From positions 310,001 through 374,000 of the forward strand of contig NZ_CP009501.1 in NCBI RefSeq assembly GCF_000969885.1: 64,000 nucleotides of DNA. Direction: 5' to 3'. Origin of the DNA: Methanosarcina thermophila TM-1. GTDB taxonomy: Archaea; Halobacteriota; Methanosarcinia; Methanosarcinales; Methanosarcinaceae. Each line of letters begins with the position of its first letter. Positions within the stretch are counted from its first letter, which is position 1. Positions 8,685-17,389 of the stretch are shown one piece after another. The translations under genes and the position numbers were made by a program. Under the pieces are notes generated by a model, which was not told the DNA's origin, made no database searches, and saw only the letters and a list, made by a program, of their open reading frames with translations.

Positions 8685-9659
8685 TTAACGCCCCCTCGCC
8701 CTCTGGGTTACAGTCGAGCCTTTTTCCATGCCGGTATCCCGCAGTTCCCTGCCTGTATAATGGACAAAAACATCATCCATTGACGGTTTTTTCAGGTTTA
8801 CGGCTCTTATCCTTATTCCTTTTTTTCTAAGCCTATCCATTATCTCGGGCAGCAGGTAGGTGCCATCCACATTGACCATAGCAACTATTCCTTTTGATTT
8901 TTCCCGTACTCCTTTTACATTCTCTAGCTTCTTCAACAGGTCTGAAGCAGTCAAGTTTTCGCTGGTTTCAAGATATATGAGATCCTGACCAAGTGTGTTT
9001 TTTAACTCCCAGGGTCGACCTGTGACAACGATCTTCCCATGATCAATAATGCTTATCCTGTCACTTAGCTGGTCGGCTTCATCCATATAATGGGTTGTCA
9101 GGAAAATGGTCGTCCCCTGCTCGTTTATATCTCTTACATAATCCCAGATTCTTATTCGTGTCTGAGGATCAAGCCCTAGTGTTGGCTCATCCATGAAAAG
9201 CACTTTCGGTCGGGTCATAAGCCCCCGCGCAATCTCAAGCCTGCGCTTCATCCCGCCGCTTAGATGCCTTGTCAGAGTATCCCGCTTTCCCTCAAGTTCT
9301 ACCAGCTCGAGAAGCTCATCAATTCTCTTTTGCCTTTCAGCTTTTGGCATGGAATAGAGCCTCCCATGATATTCCAGGATCTCTTTCACGGTCATATCCC
9401 TGTCAAGGGTCAGTTCCTGAAAAACAATCCCTATAGCTTCCCTGACCTTCTCGGGCTCTTTTTTCAAATCGTAACCCGCAATTTTCACTTCTCCTTTCTG
9501 AACGGGCAGCAGCGTTGTGAGGATATTGATCACAGTACTTTTCCCCGCTCCATTCGGTCCCAGGAAGGAGAAAATCTCCCCTTTTTTCACCGTAAAGCTG
9601 ATATTATCGACAGCTTTTATCTCGCCGAAAAAATATTCAAGACCATTTACTTCTATTAT
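8685..9659 (-). CDS. ABC transporter ATP-binding protein (DrrA-like), unusual start
   Basis: The ATPase partner of the ABC-2 permease. Walker A GPNGAGKST, signature LSGGMKRRLEIARGL, Walker B VLFMDEPTLGLD and the H-loop TTHYMDEADQL are all present, followed by a C-terminal regulatory segment. The only canonical start codon in this frame is a GTG at 9590, which would remove the first strands of the nucleotide-binding domain. The coding frame upstream clearly continues (IEVNGLEYFFGEIKAVDNISF) to about 9659, where ATA ATA follows GGAAG by five bases. Translation may begin at that ATA. Alternatively, one base may be missing from the GGGG run at 9681-9684, in which case an ATG just upstream would be in frame. 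Confidence 0.85.
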   Translation of the reverse strand: MIEVNGLEYFFGEIKAVDNISFTVKKGEIFSFLGPNGAGKSTVINILTTLLPVQKGEVKIAGYDLKKEPEKVREAIGIVFQELTLDRDMTVKEILEYHGRLYSMPKAERQKRIDELLELVELEGKRDTLTRHLSGGMKRRLEIARGLMTRPKVLFMDEPTLGLDPQTRIRIWDYVRDINEQGTTIFLTTHYMDEADQLSDRISIIDHGKIVVTGRPWELKNTLGQDLIYLETSENLTASDLLKKLENVKGVREKSKGIVAMVNVDGTYLLPEIMDRLRKKGIRIRAVNLKKPSMDDVFVHYTGRELRDTGMEKGSTVTQRARGR

Positions 9660-9837
9660 ATTGTCTTCCAGAGCCAGTACCCCATACCCAGTTTATCATT
9701 TCCTCAAGAAAAATTGAACCTTTATGATAAATAGATTCTTTGCTCCGTGAAGCCTGAACTGGATCGGGTCAAAACTTATATTCGTTCAAAATAATAAATA
9801 AAACAGAATTAAAGGGAATATTGAAATGGGGAGTTAA

Positions 9838-10200
9838 ATGATAGAAATTATAGAGGGTTTGCCGGATAATGTAGTAGCAGTTAGGGTAAGTGGAGAGGTA
9901 ACTGGGGACGATTACAGCAAGGTGCTAATTCCTGCTATTGAAGATAAGATACAAAAGTACGGAAAAATCCGGATGCTTTACCAGATGGACAAAGAACTCG
10001 AGTGGTTCACCATCAGCGCCATGCTGGAGGATGCTAAGGTTGGCATAAGGAACCTTACAGCTTTTGAAAAAATCGCAGTTGTTTCAGATGTGGACTGGAT
10101 GAACAGTGCAGTTGGGCTCTTTAAGTTTATCATTCCCTTTCCGGTGAGAACATATAAAAACGAAGAACTCTCTGAGGCAAAAGCCTGGATCAGTGAATGA
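9838..10200 (+). CDS. SpoIIAA-like (STAS-related) protein
   Basis: A 120-residue protein matching the SpoIIAA-like family (PF11964): MIEIIEGLPDNVVAVRVSG at the N-terminus, a central DVDWMNSAV motif and a C-terminal helix ending EAKAWISE. These small STAS-fold proteins occur singly in many bacteria and archaea; some bind lipids or associate with membranes, but the function here is unknown. GGGGAG is a few bases before the ATG. The gene diverges from the ABC exporter operon, with about 180 bases between the two starts. Confidence 0.88.
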   Translation: MIEIIEGLPDNVVAVRVSGEVTGDDYSKVLIPAIEDKIQKYGKIRMLYQMDKELEWFTISAMLEDAKVGIRNLTAFEKIAVVSDVDWMNSAVGLFKFIIPFPVRTYKNEELSEAKAWISE

Positions 10201-10280
10201 GTTTAGTATCCATCCTCTCACTCGTTCTTACATAACTGGTAACTATTCCACTTTTTCAATTTAATCTGTGAACTTTTGCT

Positions 10281-10721
10281 TTACCGCTCCAAAGTTTCCT
10301 TTATATTCGTTAAGCTACTCTTTATGCTTGTCAGGTTCTCTTTTATATCGGTTAAATTCTCTTTTATATCCGTAAAGTTCTCGTTTAGAGCCGTTAAATT
10401 CTCTTTTTCACGTGTTACGTTTTCTCTCATACCTTCAAGTGCAATTGTCAAATTTTCTTTTTTACTTATCAGGTCTTCTTTTGAGTCTGTTAAGTTCTCT
10501 TCTATGCCTGTTAAATTTCCTTTTTCATCTTTTAAGGTTTCTTTTATTTCTTGAACCTGATTTGTCAGGTTGTCTTTTTTCTCATTTAAGTTTTCTTTTA
10601 TGACCTCTAAGTTTCCATTTTCGTTTCCAGGCATATTTAGAAAACTGCCGGAAGATAACAGTATTAGTGAAATAAGTACCAGTACAATGAACAGAAAGCT
10701 AAAGAGTTTTATTTTTCCGAT
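10281..10721 (-). CDS. Membrane-anchored coiled-coil protein with serial N-X-T sequons
   Basis: From 10634 down to the stop at 10281 the frame encodes 117 residues of almost pure heptad repeat with the recurring theme ENLTxxK. Nine N-L/V/F-T sequons occur, spaced mostly by seven or fourteen residues. The frame upstream of the ATG at 10634 is also coding: it gives KIKLF followed by a strongly hydrophobic helix (FLFIVLVLISLILLSSG). No ATG, GTG or TTG starts that part. AGGTGA followed after four bases by ATC at 10721 is the likely start region. The protein would be a signal-anchored, extracellular coiled coil, and in an S-layer archaeon each sequon is a potential N-glycosylation site. Confidence 0.6.
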   Translation of the reverse strand: MGKIKLFSFLFIVLVLISLILLSSGSFLNMPGNENGNLEVIKENLNEKKDNLTNQVQEIKETLKDEKGNLTGIEENLTDSKEDLISKKENLTIALEGMRENVTREKENLTALNENFTDIKENLTDIKENLTSIKSSLTNIKETLER

Positions 10722-11092
10722 TGTCTCACCTTCCGTTAATGATATTGGGTATGAGAAGCTGCATCAGAGAATTATATATTCCGTGTTCATATAATTTTCT
10801 TTAATCTGCTGTGATTTCTTTGTAACAATTCCCGAAGCTCCTATCGAATATCTTTTACAGTTGTAGATTCCTCTTTGAGCGCCAGGAAGCCTGAAAAATA
10901 AAAATGAGTGATATATCTCAAAAACTTTCTCCAGATCAAAACCTCAATTTTTTTATTTGGGCGGGAAAGATTTTAAACTTAGAAATTAAGGAAAACTACA
11001 ACTTATATCCACAATTCTATAATTTTAAAAGCATTATAAGTAAATTTAAAATTACCAATCGAATGACTAGGAGTTTTTCCGGAGGGGGTAAC

Positions 11093-12106
11093 ATAGTAAG
11101 TACTAGCTTTACGCGGGATATTCAATTTCCACCTCTGCCGCTTGAAGAATGGGAAGATACGAAGAATACGCTGCATCTGTTTTTGCAGATCGTGGGGAAG
11201 GTCAAGCTTGGGTTGTCTCCGAAGATGAACCACTGGTGGCATGTCCCGTTTTATGTTTCTGTGCGCGGGCTCACGACGGGACCGATTCCTTACGAAGATA
11301 TGATTTTCGAGATGCAGTTTAATTTCCGGGACGAAGTGCACGTTTTAAGTATTGAGACCAGTGAAGGCGACTCAAGGGTAGTGCCATTAAAGGGACTGTC
11401 GGTTGCCGGATTTTATGACAGGGTGTTTTCAAGCCTGGGAGATCTCGGGATTGTGGCGGGCATCAGGCCGATGCCATATGATATACCTGAAGTGAGTACC
11501 GAGCCTTTTCCGTCCGATTTCCAGCATGCGTCCTATGACGAAGAATATGTGAACCGGTTCTGGAGAATCCTTGTGCAGGTCTCTTCTGTTTTTCAGATTT
11601 TCAGAGGCTGGTTTACAGGAAAAAGTTCACCTGTGCACTTTTTCTGGCACCATGCCGACCTTGCACTTACTCTGTATTCAGGCAGGCCTGTACCTGTTAT
11701 GGAAGGGGCAAACTCTGTCGAACGCGAGATTTTCTCAAATGAGATGATAAGCTTCGGTTTCTGGGCGGGAGATAAGAAAATGAGGGAGCCGGCTTTTTAT
11801 GCGTACATGTACCCGCAGCCAGCCGGTTTTATGAATGAGCCGTTAAGCCCGAAAGAAGCTTTCTGGAGCCATCAGTCAGGGCTTGCACTACTAAGGTATG
11901 AAGATGTCCGAAACGCAGCAGACTCCCCGGAAAAAGCGATTCTGGACTTTCTTGAGAGCGTATATCAGGCGGGAGCAAAAAGAGCAAACTGGGACATTGA
12001 AACCTTCAGGCTTCCTTCGTCCGAAAAACAATTCAAGGAGCAGGCTCAAAAGCAGTATAAAGGGCAGGCAGATATACTGGAAAAGCTGGAAAGACCTGAT
12101 GCCTAA
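11093..12106 (+). CDS. DUF5996 family protein
   Basis: A soluble protein of about 337 residues of the DUF5996 family. The hallmark blocks are FPPLPLEEWEDTKNTLHLF, NHWWHVPFYVSVRGLTTG and, later, PVHFFWHHADLALTLYSGR and EAFWSHQSGLALLRYEDVR. Function is unknown. The start is ambiguous. The frame is open upstream to an ATG at 10904 and another at 11063, but that stretch is AT-rich and spacer-like. GGAGG at 11081-11085 followed by seven bases and ATA at 11093 is the best-spaced ribosome site. I therefore give 11093; 11063 is the nearest canonical alternative. The transcript is solitary. Confidence 0.8.
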   Translation: MVSTSFTRDIQFPPLPLEEWEDTKNTLHLFLQIVGKVKLGLSPKMNHWWHVPFYVSVRGLTTGPIPYEDMIFEMQFNFRDEVHVLSIETSEGDSRVVPLKGLSVAGFYDRVFSSLGDLGIVAGIRPMPYDIPEVSTEPFPSDFQHASYDEEYVNRFWRILVQVSSVFQIFRGWFTGKSSPVHFFWHHADLALTLYSGRPVPVMEGANSVEREIFSNEMISFGFWAGDKKMREPAFYAYMYPQPAGFMNEPLSPKEAFWSHQSGLALLRYEDVRNAADSPEKAILDFLESVYQAGAKRANWDIETFRLPSSEKQFKEQAQKQYKGQADILEKLERPDA

Positions 12107-12687
12107 ATCAAAATTTCTTAATTCAAAACTACAGGGATCTTAAAGAAGAGCTTAGGGGACATCTCCTGTTTTCCCTTTTCTATCTTTTATTTTTTCTTTT
12201 GCTCTTCGGTATCGAATTCAAACAGAATTTATCTTTTATTATGCTTCGTTGTAGTCTTTTAACCCGGAAATTATTCCCGGTTGGAATAAATATATAAAGG
12301 CTATTTTTGCACATAAATCTATATATGGGGATTTTTAAAGAATATTTATGTATTTAAAAACATAATAGAGCAATAAATTCAAATTAAAGTTTTAGAAATA
12401 CTTATTATATTAATTAAACTGTTTTTGAGCCATTTTAAATGTAAGTATCCTTATATTTAATCCAGCCAATAATATAAGACTACCAATTGAGGGGAGTCTG
12501 CAAACAGTTAATAATTTCTGTAAATTCAAAGGCGGAACAGAAATTGCAGGCACCTTAAACTCTCAAACTGGTGAATTTAAAAATCGAATCCCTTACTATA
12601 AACAAGACTCACCAATTTAGAACAGATGCTCTTCAAGCTTGCATAAATTCGATTTTCAATTAGTTAAATAAATCAGAGGTATAATGT
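12107..12687. other. Spacer and probable long leader of the secreted peptide gene
   Basis: No gene is visible. The segment 12290-12470 is very AT-rich with TATA-like stretches (for example near 12448-12457), followed by about 200 bases of more mixed composition (12480-12687) directly upstream of the small secreted protein, which looks like a long transcribed leader. A short inverted repeat GGTGA...TCACC brackets 12569-12618. I cannot match it to a known riboswitch. Confidence 0.35.
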
Positions 12688-13014
12688 ATGGAAAATAAAG
12701 AATCTGGTAGAATAAAAAAGGTGCTTGCTGTTTTGCTGGTAGTCTGTTTTATATTATCAGTAACGGCAGCATCAGCAAGTGCAGCTAATAGCAGCAATGG
12801 CTACAATGACGGCTACAAGAAAGGTTACGAAGGCGGCAAAAAACAGGGTCAGAAAGACTGCAATAAATACGGCATAAAAGAAGTTCTCTCGAAGATTCCT
12901 TCCCCTTTAAATGACAAAAGATGGACCAAATTTTACAGAGATAACTATAACAGAGGCTTCCAGAAAGGGTACCTCGATGGTTACAACAAATATAGGTATC
13001 TGTGCTTAAAGTAA
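12688..13014 (+). CDS. Small secreted protein with GX3 repeats
   Basis: A 108-residue protein with a clear Sec signal (charged start, hydrophobic core VLAVLLVVCFILSV, cleavage after ASA near residue 31). The mature part contains two runs with Gly or Tyr every four residues (NGYNDGYKKGYEGGKKQG and FQKGYLDGYNKY), a pattern like the deca-GX3 motif of the Yae1 family, here in an exported protein. Two Cys residues could pair. AGAGGT lies upstream of the ATG. Its signal peptide closely resembles that of the lysine/tryptophan-rich protein at 16185-16547, so the two appear to be a related export family. Function unknown. Confidence 0.75.
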   Translation: MENKESGRIKKVLAVLLVVCFILSVTAASASAANSSNGYNDGYKKGYEGGKKQGQKDCNKYGIKEVLSKIPSPLNDKRWTKFYRDNYNRGFQKGYLDGYNKYRYLCLK

Positions 13015-13080
13015 GATGTTAAAAGGTGTTAAAAATAAAATGTTAAAGTACGATGTTAAAGTACGATGTTAAAATAAGAT

Positions 13081-13088
13081 GTACTTAG
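13081..13088. repeat. Target-site duplication, left copy (GTACTTAG)
   Basis: The eight bases GTACTTAG immediately flank the left end of the insertion sequence and recur at 14097-14104 at its right end. The identity of the copies indicates a fairly recent insertion. Confidence 0.95.
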
Positions 13089-14017
13089 GGCTCTGTAGAA
13101 ATCCTTAATTTAATCCATAATAATTGTATTACTTTTTTGTTTATATTATAGACTATTAGTTTAACTTTTACTTCTTTTACTTGATTTCTAACCTTTCTTG
13201 CTCTTAATGTTTCTCCAAATTTTCTTTTTACAACAGATATTATTGTCTCTACTATATTCCTTCTATTGTATTTGATCTTATCAAAGTCTTTGTTTAATTG
13301 TTTTCTATATTTTCCGTTTATTCTCTTTCTTTTTCTTTCTCTCAAAGGTACTATTGAATCTGCTTTTATCTCTTCTCTTATTAGAGTATGAATTTCTTCG
13401 GAATCATATCCTTTATCCATCACATAACATTGAGACTTTCTTGACTTGTTTGATTGTCTTATCAGAGTCTTTGCATGCTTGACATCATGATCTGTTTTTT
13501 GGCTAATTTTCCATCCTAATATTACTTTTTTAATAGTGTCTACTGATATTGAAGTTTTAAGGAAGCTCCTTCGGAGCTTCCCTGTTCTCTTAGAATAATA
13601 ATGACTTGCATAAGAACTCGTAAATCCTGTTGCATCAATTGCCGTAATGAGAACTTTTTCTCCATGTGAGTAAAATAGTTTTAGAGTTTTTGACAAAATT
13701 AGGTTAAACAATGAAGAGGGAATTCTGGACACAAACTTTTGAAGAGTAGTGTAATGAGGAACCTTATCAAGGTCAAGTTTTTCCTTTATACTGTTCATGA
13801 GGTCAACAAGTTCTACAAAGTCACGGTAGTCTGTACTTATATACTCCTTCAATAAAACAAGAACAAGAAGCTGATGTTGAGTATAAACACGTTTGGAATA
13901 TTTGCAGGAGTAAAGGTTCAGTCTGGAAGACTGAACCGTTTTAAGACTGAGATCAATAAATTTAATATACTTATTTGATGACAATAGCAATTGCTCCTTT
14001 GTTTTTTGTGTGGACAA
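13085..14017 (-). CDS. IS5-family (ISH1-group-like) DDE transposase
   Basis: A 310-residue DDE transposase. The three acidic catalytic positions can be placed: ITAIDATGF near residue 127, [12 protein letters not shown] near residue 198, and the glutamate in [15 protein letters not shown] near residue 260. The reading frame is intact. The frame runs through the terminal inverted repeat, which encodes the last residues ISTEP, and its stop TAA (13085-13087) is supplied by the duplicated target sequence, not by the element itself. Length, terminal repeat and 8-bp duplication fit the ISH1 group of IS5, an assignment made from memory of the group's features. Confidence 0.9.
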   Translation of the reverse strand: MSTQKTKEQLLLSSNKYIKFIDLSLKTVQSSRLNLYSCKYSKRVYTQHQLLVLVLLKEYISTDYRDFVELVDLMNSIKEKLDLDKVPHYTTLQKFVSRIPSSLFNLILSKTLKLFYSHGEKVLITAIDATGFTSSYASHYYSKRTGKLRRSFLKTSISVDTIKKVILGWKISQKTDHDVKHAKTLIRQSNKSRKSQCYVMDKGYDSEEIHTLIREEIKADSIVPLRERKRKRINGKYRKQLNKDFDKIKYNRRNIVETIISVVKRKFGETLRARKVRNQVKEVKVKLIVYNINKKVIQLLWIKLRISTEP

Positions 14018-14096
14018 AAAAATTAAGGAGCATTTTTACAATTTTATTTTTATAATTTTTGGGTAAAAACAGAATTTAGAGGATTTCTACAGAGCC
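13089..14096. mobile_element. Complete insertion sequence, 1,008 bp, with perfect 16-bp inverted repeats
   Basis: The left end GGCTCTGTAGAAATCC (13089-13104) is an exact reverse complement of the right end GGATTTCTACAGAGCC (14081-14096). Both ends are flanked by the 8-base duplication GTACTTAG. One intact transposase gene fills the element on the minus strand. Every part required for mobility appears present. The insertion lies between the secreted GX3 protein and a decayed coding remnant, about 75 bases after the stop of the former. Confidence 0.95.
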
Positions 14097-14104
14097 GTAC
14101 TTAG
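14097..14104. repeat. Target-site duplication, right copy (GTACTTAG)
   Basis: Exact repeat of 13081-13088, directly abutting the right inverted repeat of the insertion sequence. Confidence 0.95.
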
Positions 14105-14234
14105 GTATAAAGAGCTGAAGCAAGAGTTAAAAACTCTCAAAGCCCGAGCAGGAAAATATTATTACGTGGTGGTTGCTAGACGTGCCGGCATTAAGAATTC
14201 ATGTGAAAATTACTACCTTGTAACTCCTGTTTAA
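14097..14234 (+). pseudogene. Coding remnant next to the IS insertion
   Basis: Immediately right of the insertion sequence a plus-strand frame reads V-L-R-Y-K, then KELKQELKTLKARAGKYYYV, and goes on through RRAGIKNSCENYYLVTPV to TAA at 14232-14234. It has no start codon, and a stop lies just before the target site on the left of the element. It looks like the C-terminal end of an unknown protein whose 5' part was lost before or at the insertion. No family is recognised. Confidence 0.3.
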
Positions 14235-14875
14235 CGATTTCGCTTTTGATTCACATGGTAGGCTTGTTTAGCAATCTTATCTATAGATTTTTAGCTCAAT
14301 TATAATTATAAAATTCTTTCAGGTTTATTCGCTGTGTCCGGATAAAAGTACTGGATATTATACTGTACTATAAATCGTCCTATTGCCTGTTAGCTTTATT
14401 TAAAGAGAATAATTCTGTATACAGGATATATCATGGTATTATATAATAATTAAAATATTCACATGGAATTATAACGCTAATAATAATTTAAAATCTATTT
14501 ATATGCTTGACGGACTCTTTTTGCTGCTTAAATAATATAGAAATAAATAAGAGACGAAATATTTATTTATAATTTATACTTACTTACTTGTATAACAGTA
14601 ACCGTAGCAGTCTATAAACGTGAAGAAAGTTCGCAGTGAGCCTGCTTTAAAATTACATATTTGATCTTACCAGAAGCAATTTCGTAATGTGTTCACTATC
14701 TCACTATATCAGATATATATCGGGTCATGGGGGCGGGTTAACGATATAGATCTTAAAACGAGCGGATTAAAATGAGCGGATTTCCTGTATCTGCAGAACT
14801 ATAGAGATTCATGCTTATAATTTTAGCAACTGGTTCCCATGGCCTCAATTTACAATACTGGATTTACTGGTAGAT
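14235..14875. other. AT-rich spacer upstream of the broken HTH regulator
   Basis: No gene is recognisable. Composition is AT-rich up to about 14600, then more mixed. Direct upstream sequence of the regulator (14690-14830) includes TATA-like ATATATAT near 14711 and a G-rich patch near 14726-14737. I see no coding remnant. Confidence 0.3.
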
Positions 14876-15843
14876 ATGGAATTGAGGTCATACATTATTG
14901 TTTGCACTTCTGCTTTACTCGCTCTGGGGGTATCTGCTTTACCTGTTTCAGGGGTACCCTTCCTAGCAGACAGCAACGTCACTGCAACCATTCACGGGGC
15001 AACGTATGCATGGGATACCTTTGAGCCCTGAATGATACTGTTATTAATATAAATTCCAATCCTCCTCAATCCATAGTAGCAAAAAATGGCACATATTCCT
15101 TTGAACTGGGGCCTGGGGAATATATTATTACAGCCAAATATTACCGGAACGGGACTGTGATTTATTTAAAACAAGCACCTTTAAAAATTGAAGATGAAGG
15201 CAACTATGTTTTCGATCTCCTGCTTTATCCAGTGTCCGAAAATCCGGCAACAGGAACAGTTGAAGATAAAAGTGGTTATGACGATGAGGTGAGTCCCACC
15301 GAAGAAGCCAAGACGGGCTCTTTTACTGATTTTTCTACCTTAAGTTACCTGCCAACTTTAAGTTACCTGCCAGCAACCCTTATGTTTCTCTTTCTGCTCG
15401 GCGGAGGCTATAAACTTTCCAGAAAGCTAAGTGAGATTAAAGGACGCAGCCCTCAGACAGGAAAATCCAGTACAAAGGGAATTCTGGCAAAAATTCTTGA
15501 TAAAAGTCCTGGTTTTGAGGCAAAGCCGGAGTCTGGAGGTACAGGAGAAGTAACTTCCATAAAAGGGTCAGTAATAGAGCCGGTAATAGAAACTGCAGGA
15601 TACTCTGAAATTGAGACTGCTGCTTTGAGAAAACTTCCTCTTTCAGAAGAGCTGCTTGAGATTCTGAATATAATTCGTAGTCACAAAGGCAAGATTACCC
15701 AGAAAGAACTTCGCCACAAGCTGAAGTACTCCGAAGTAAAAGTCAGCCTCCTGCTTTCAGAACTGGAAAAGAGAGGACTGATTAAGAAGCTCAAGCATGG
15801 TCGTGAGAATATTGTGGTTTTGACGGATGAGGGACGCAAATAG
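14876..15843 (+). pseudogene. Membrane-anchored HTH regulator disrupted by one frameshift
   Basis: From the ATG at 14876 a signal peptide (SYIIVCTSALLALGVSALPV) is followed by TIHGATYAWDTFEP and then TGA at 15029. Shifting by one base at the CCC run 15026-15028 restores LNDTVININSNPPQ and the rest of the protein to 15843. The repaired product has about 322 residues: exported beta-domain (residues 25-110), acidic linker, a membrane span around SYLPATLMFLFLLGGGYKL, and a cytoplasmic winged helix-turn-helix (LLEILNIIRSHKGKITQKEL onward). This topology, sensor outside and DNA-binding domain inside, is common in Methanosarcina. From the second frame alone an ATG at 15157 would give a protein lacking the signal and most of the sensor. 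The gene length leaves a remainder of two, consistent with one missing base. Confidence 0.75.
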
Positions 15844-15995
15844 GGCAACATGATATAAAGAGCCTAAAGCTTGTGTACAGAAAGGAATAATAAAACTTGT
15901 GCGGTAGATAACGAGAAATTCATGAATAACAAGAAATTCATATGACTTAGAGAGGATTTCTCTCACTGACAACAATGGAACGAAAAAAATCTAGG

Positions 15996-16092
15996 GAGGA
16001 GGTCACTATCTCTCGATGACGGTTTCATGGACCTCCTCACTCTTTGAGCAGTAAGAACCATACTGCTCTGGATCTTACGAGTTCTTGATCCA
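15996..16092. repeat. Three consecutive hairpins, possible mobile-element end or structured RNA
   Basis: Three inverted repeats follow one another: GAGGAGGTC (15996-16004) with GACCTCCTC (16030-16038); GCAGTA (16048-16053) with TACTGC (16061-16066); TGGATC (16069-16074) with GATCCA (16087-16092). GC content is above the surrounding spacer. Serial hairpins like this occur at ends of IS200/IS605-type elements and in structured RNAs. No transposase gene is nearby. The remainder of the 15844-16184 spacer shows nothing else. Confidence 0.35.
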
Positions 16093-16184
16093 AGTTCTGC
16101 TTCTTTAATCCAAAGGGGTATTCAAAGAATACTCATCGGTTTACTTTTCAGCCTTTAGCTTTCAGCCATTTCTCACAATCGGCT

Positions 16185-16547
16185 TCAGCAATACTTGTAA
16201 TAGTGGCAGATGAACTTGTTGTAACCGAAGAGCCATTTGAGGTACAGCTGGTACCATTTCATGTAAAGCATGTGCCATCTCTTGTAATCTTTGCTGTGCT
16301 TCTTAAAGTTCCATTTCTTCCTTTCATTGTCCCATTTCTTCTTTTCTCTGTCCCACTTCTTCTTCTCGTTGTCCCACTTCTTCTTCACGTTGTCCAACTT
16401 CTTTCTGTCGCCGAACTTCTTCTTATCGTCAACCTTCTTCTTATCGTCGTACTTCTTGTCTTTGTACCCGGGTGCTGCACTAACTGATGCAACTGTCACT
16501 GACAGTACAAAACAGACTGCCATGAGAACTCCAATTATTTTTCTCAT
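16185..16547 (-). CDS. Small secreted lysine/tryptophan heptad-repeat protein
   Basis: About 120 residues: a Sec signal (IIGVLMAVCFVLSVTVASVSA, cleavage near residue 25), then an extremely basic region with a seven-residue period in which one position is aromatic: KKWDNEK, KKWDREK, KKWDNER, KKWNFKK. The C-terminus keeps the same period (MKWYQLY, LKWLFGY, NKFICHY) and ends in Cys. The signal is a near match to that of the GX3 protein at 12688-13014. Start: ATG at 16547; an in-frame GTG two codons upstream (16553) is possible. Function unknown. A positively charged Trp-rich helix could bind membranes, nucleic acid or polyanionic cell-wall polymer. Confidence 0.7.
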   Translation of the reverse strand: MRKIIGVLMAVCFVLSVTVASVSAAPGYKDKKYDDKKKVDDKKKFGDRKKLDNVKKKWDNEKKKWDREKKKWDNERKKWNFKKHSKDYKRWHMLYMKWYQLYLKWLFGYNKFICHYYKYC

Positions 16548-17389
16548 ATTCACGTTTATCCACTCCGAAATCCAATTCTTTTAAACTTTTCAAAGTTTAT
16601 TTAAACTCTTCAAATAAACTCTTCAAAGTTTATCTATACCCACTTTAGTTGATCCAATTTGATGATAAGCACCGACAGATTAGCACAATTTGATGATAAA
16701 CACCGACAGATCTATACAGATTTGTTTCATATCTGTTTCTGAAGCTGTCGGTTTTGTCCTTCGTTTTTGTTTTTCTGGCTATCTGCCGGTTATTGGAGCT
16801 ATATTCAATTGTCCTGCCGCCTGATTGCGGCTTGACAATGTTAAAATTAGCTAGATTAAATATAAATATACTTATACCCAAAAACAGCTTACGGAGGATT
16901 ATTTAATAAAATAATAGTTTAAAATTGTTATATTGAATAAATAAGCCTTTATAAAGTTTATAATCTAATTATATAGATTTATAATGAGTTTTAATCGAAT
17001 TAGAGGTTTTAAACTTTAGTTTTTGAGGGTAGATAGTTGGAATTCAGGTATAAAAATCTCTTCACATTTTGTGGGTCATCAAAATATGTTTGTTTTCCAA
17101 ACTGGATAAGTATTCATCATTTCTTAGCTCGTGATTTTATATTCTGAGCATCCTTTTTATTCAGAGCATTCTCTTAGCCCTGCAAATGCCCCTATCAATT
17201 ATTGATTAAAAGTTTTTCTCATCTGAAATACAAACAATTCTAAATCAGAAAAAGTTTAAAGGTGATATTCCAGGAATAAGTTTTTTTAAACTTTTTATTG
17301 TCAGAATAACCTTAAAAATGTTTTTAATTTCCTAAAGATCCTTCTAGAAATGTAAGATTTGGAAATTATGCAATATATTTGCCTGTTAA
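16548..17389. other. AT-rich spacer
   Basis: No gene is supported here. A minus-strand open stretch at 16645-16881 lacks a ribosome site and spans the direct repeat at 16655-16711, so I do not call it. The rest is AT-rich with scattered TATA-like runs. Confidence 0.35.
16655..16711. repeat. Two 26-base direct repeats, period 31
   Basis: CAATTTGATGATAAGCACCG at 16655 onward and CAATTTGATGATAAACACCG at 16686 onward each continue with ACAGAT. The copies differ at one base. They lie upstream of the start of the lysine/tryptophan-rich secreted protein, about 110-160 bases from its ATG, so they could be operator-like sites. Confidence 0.7.

Noticed and set aside
16645-16881. 78-codon minus-strand open frame
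   Set aside because: It runs over the 26-base direct repeats, lacks a ribosome site and has no protein-like composition.
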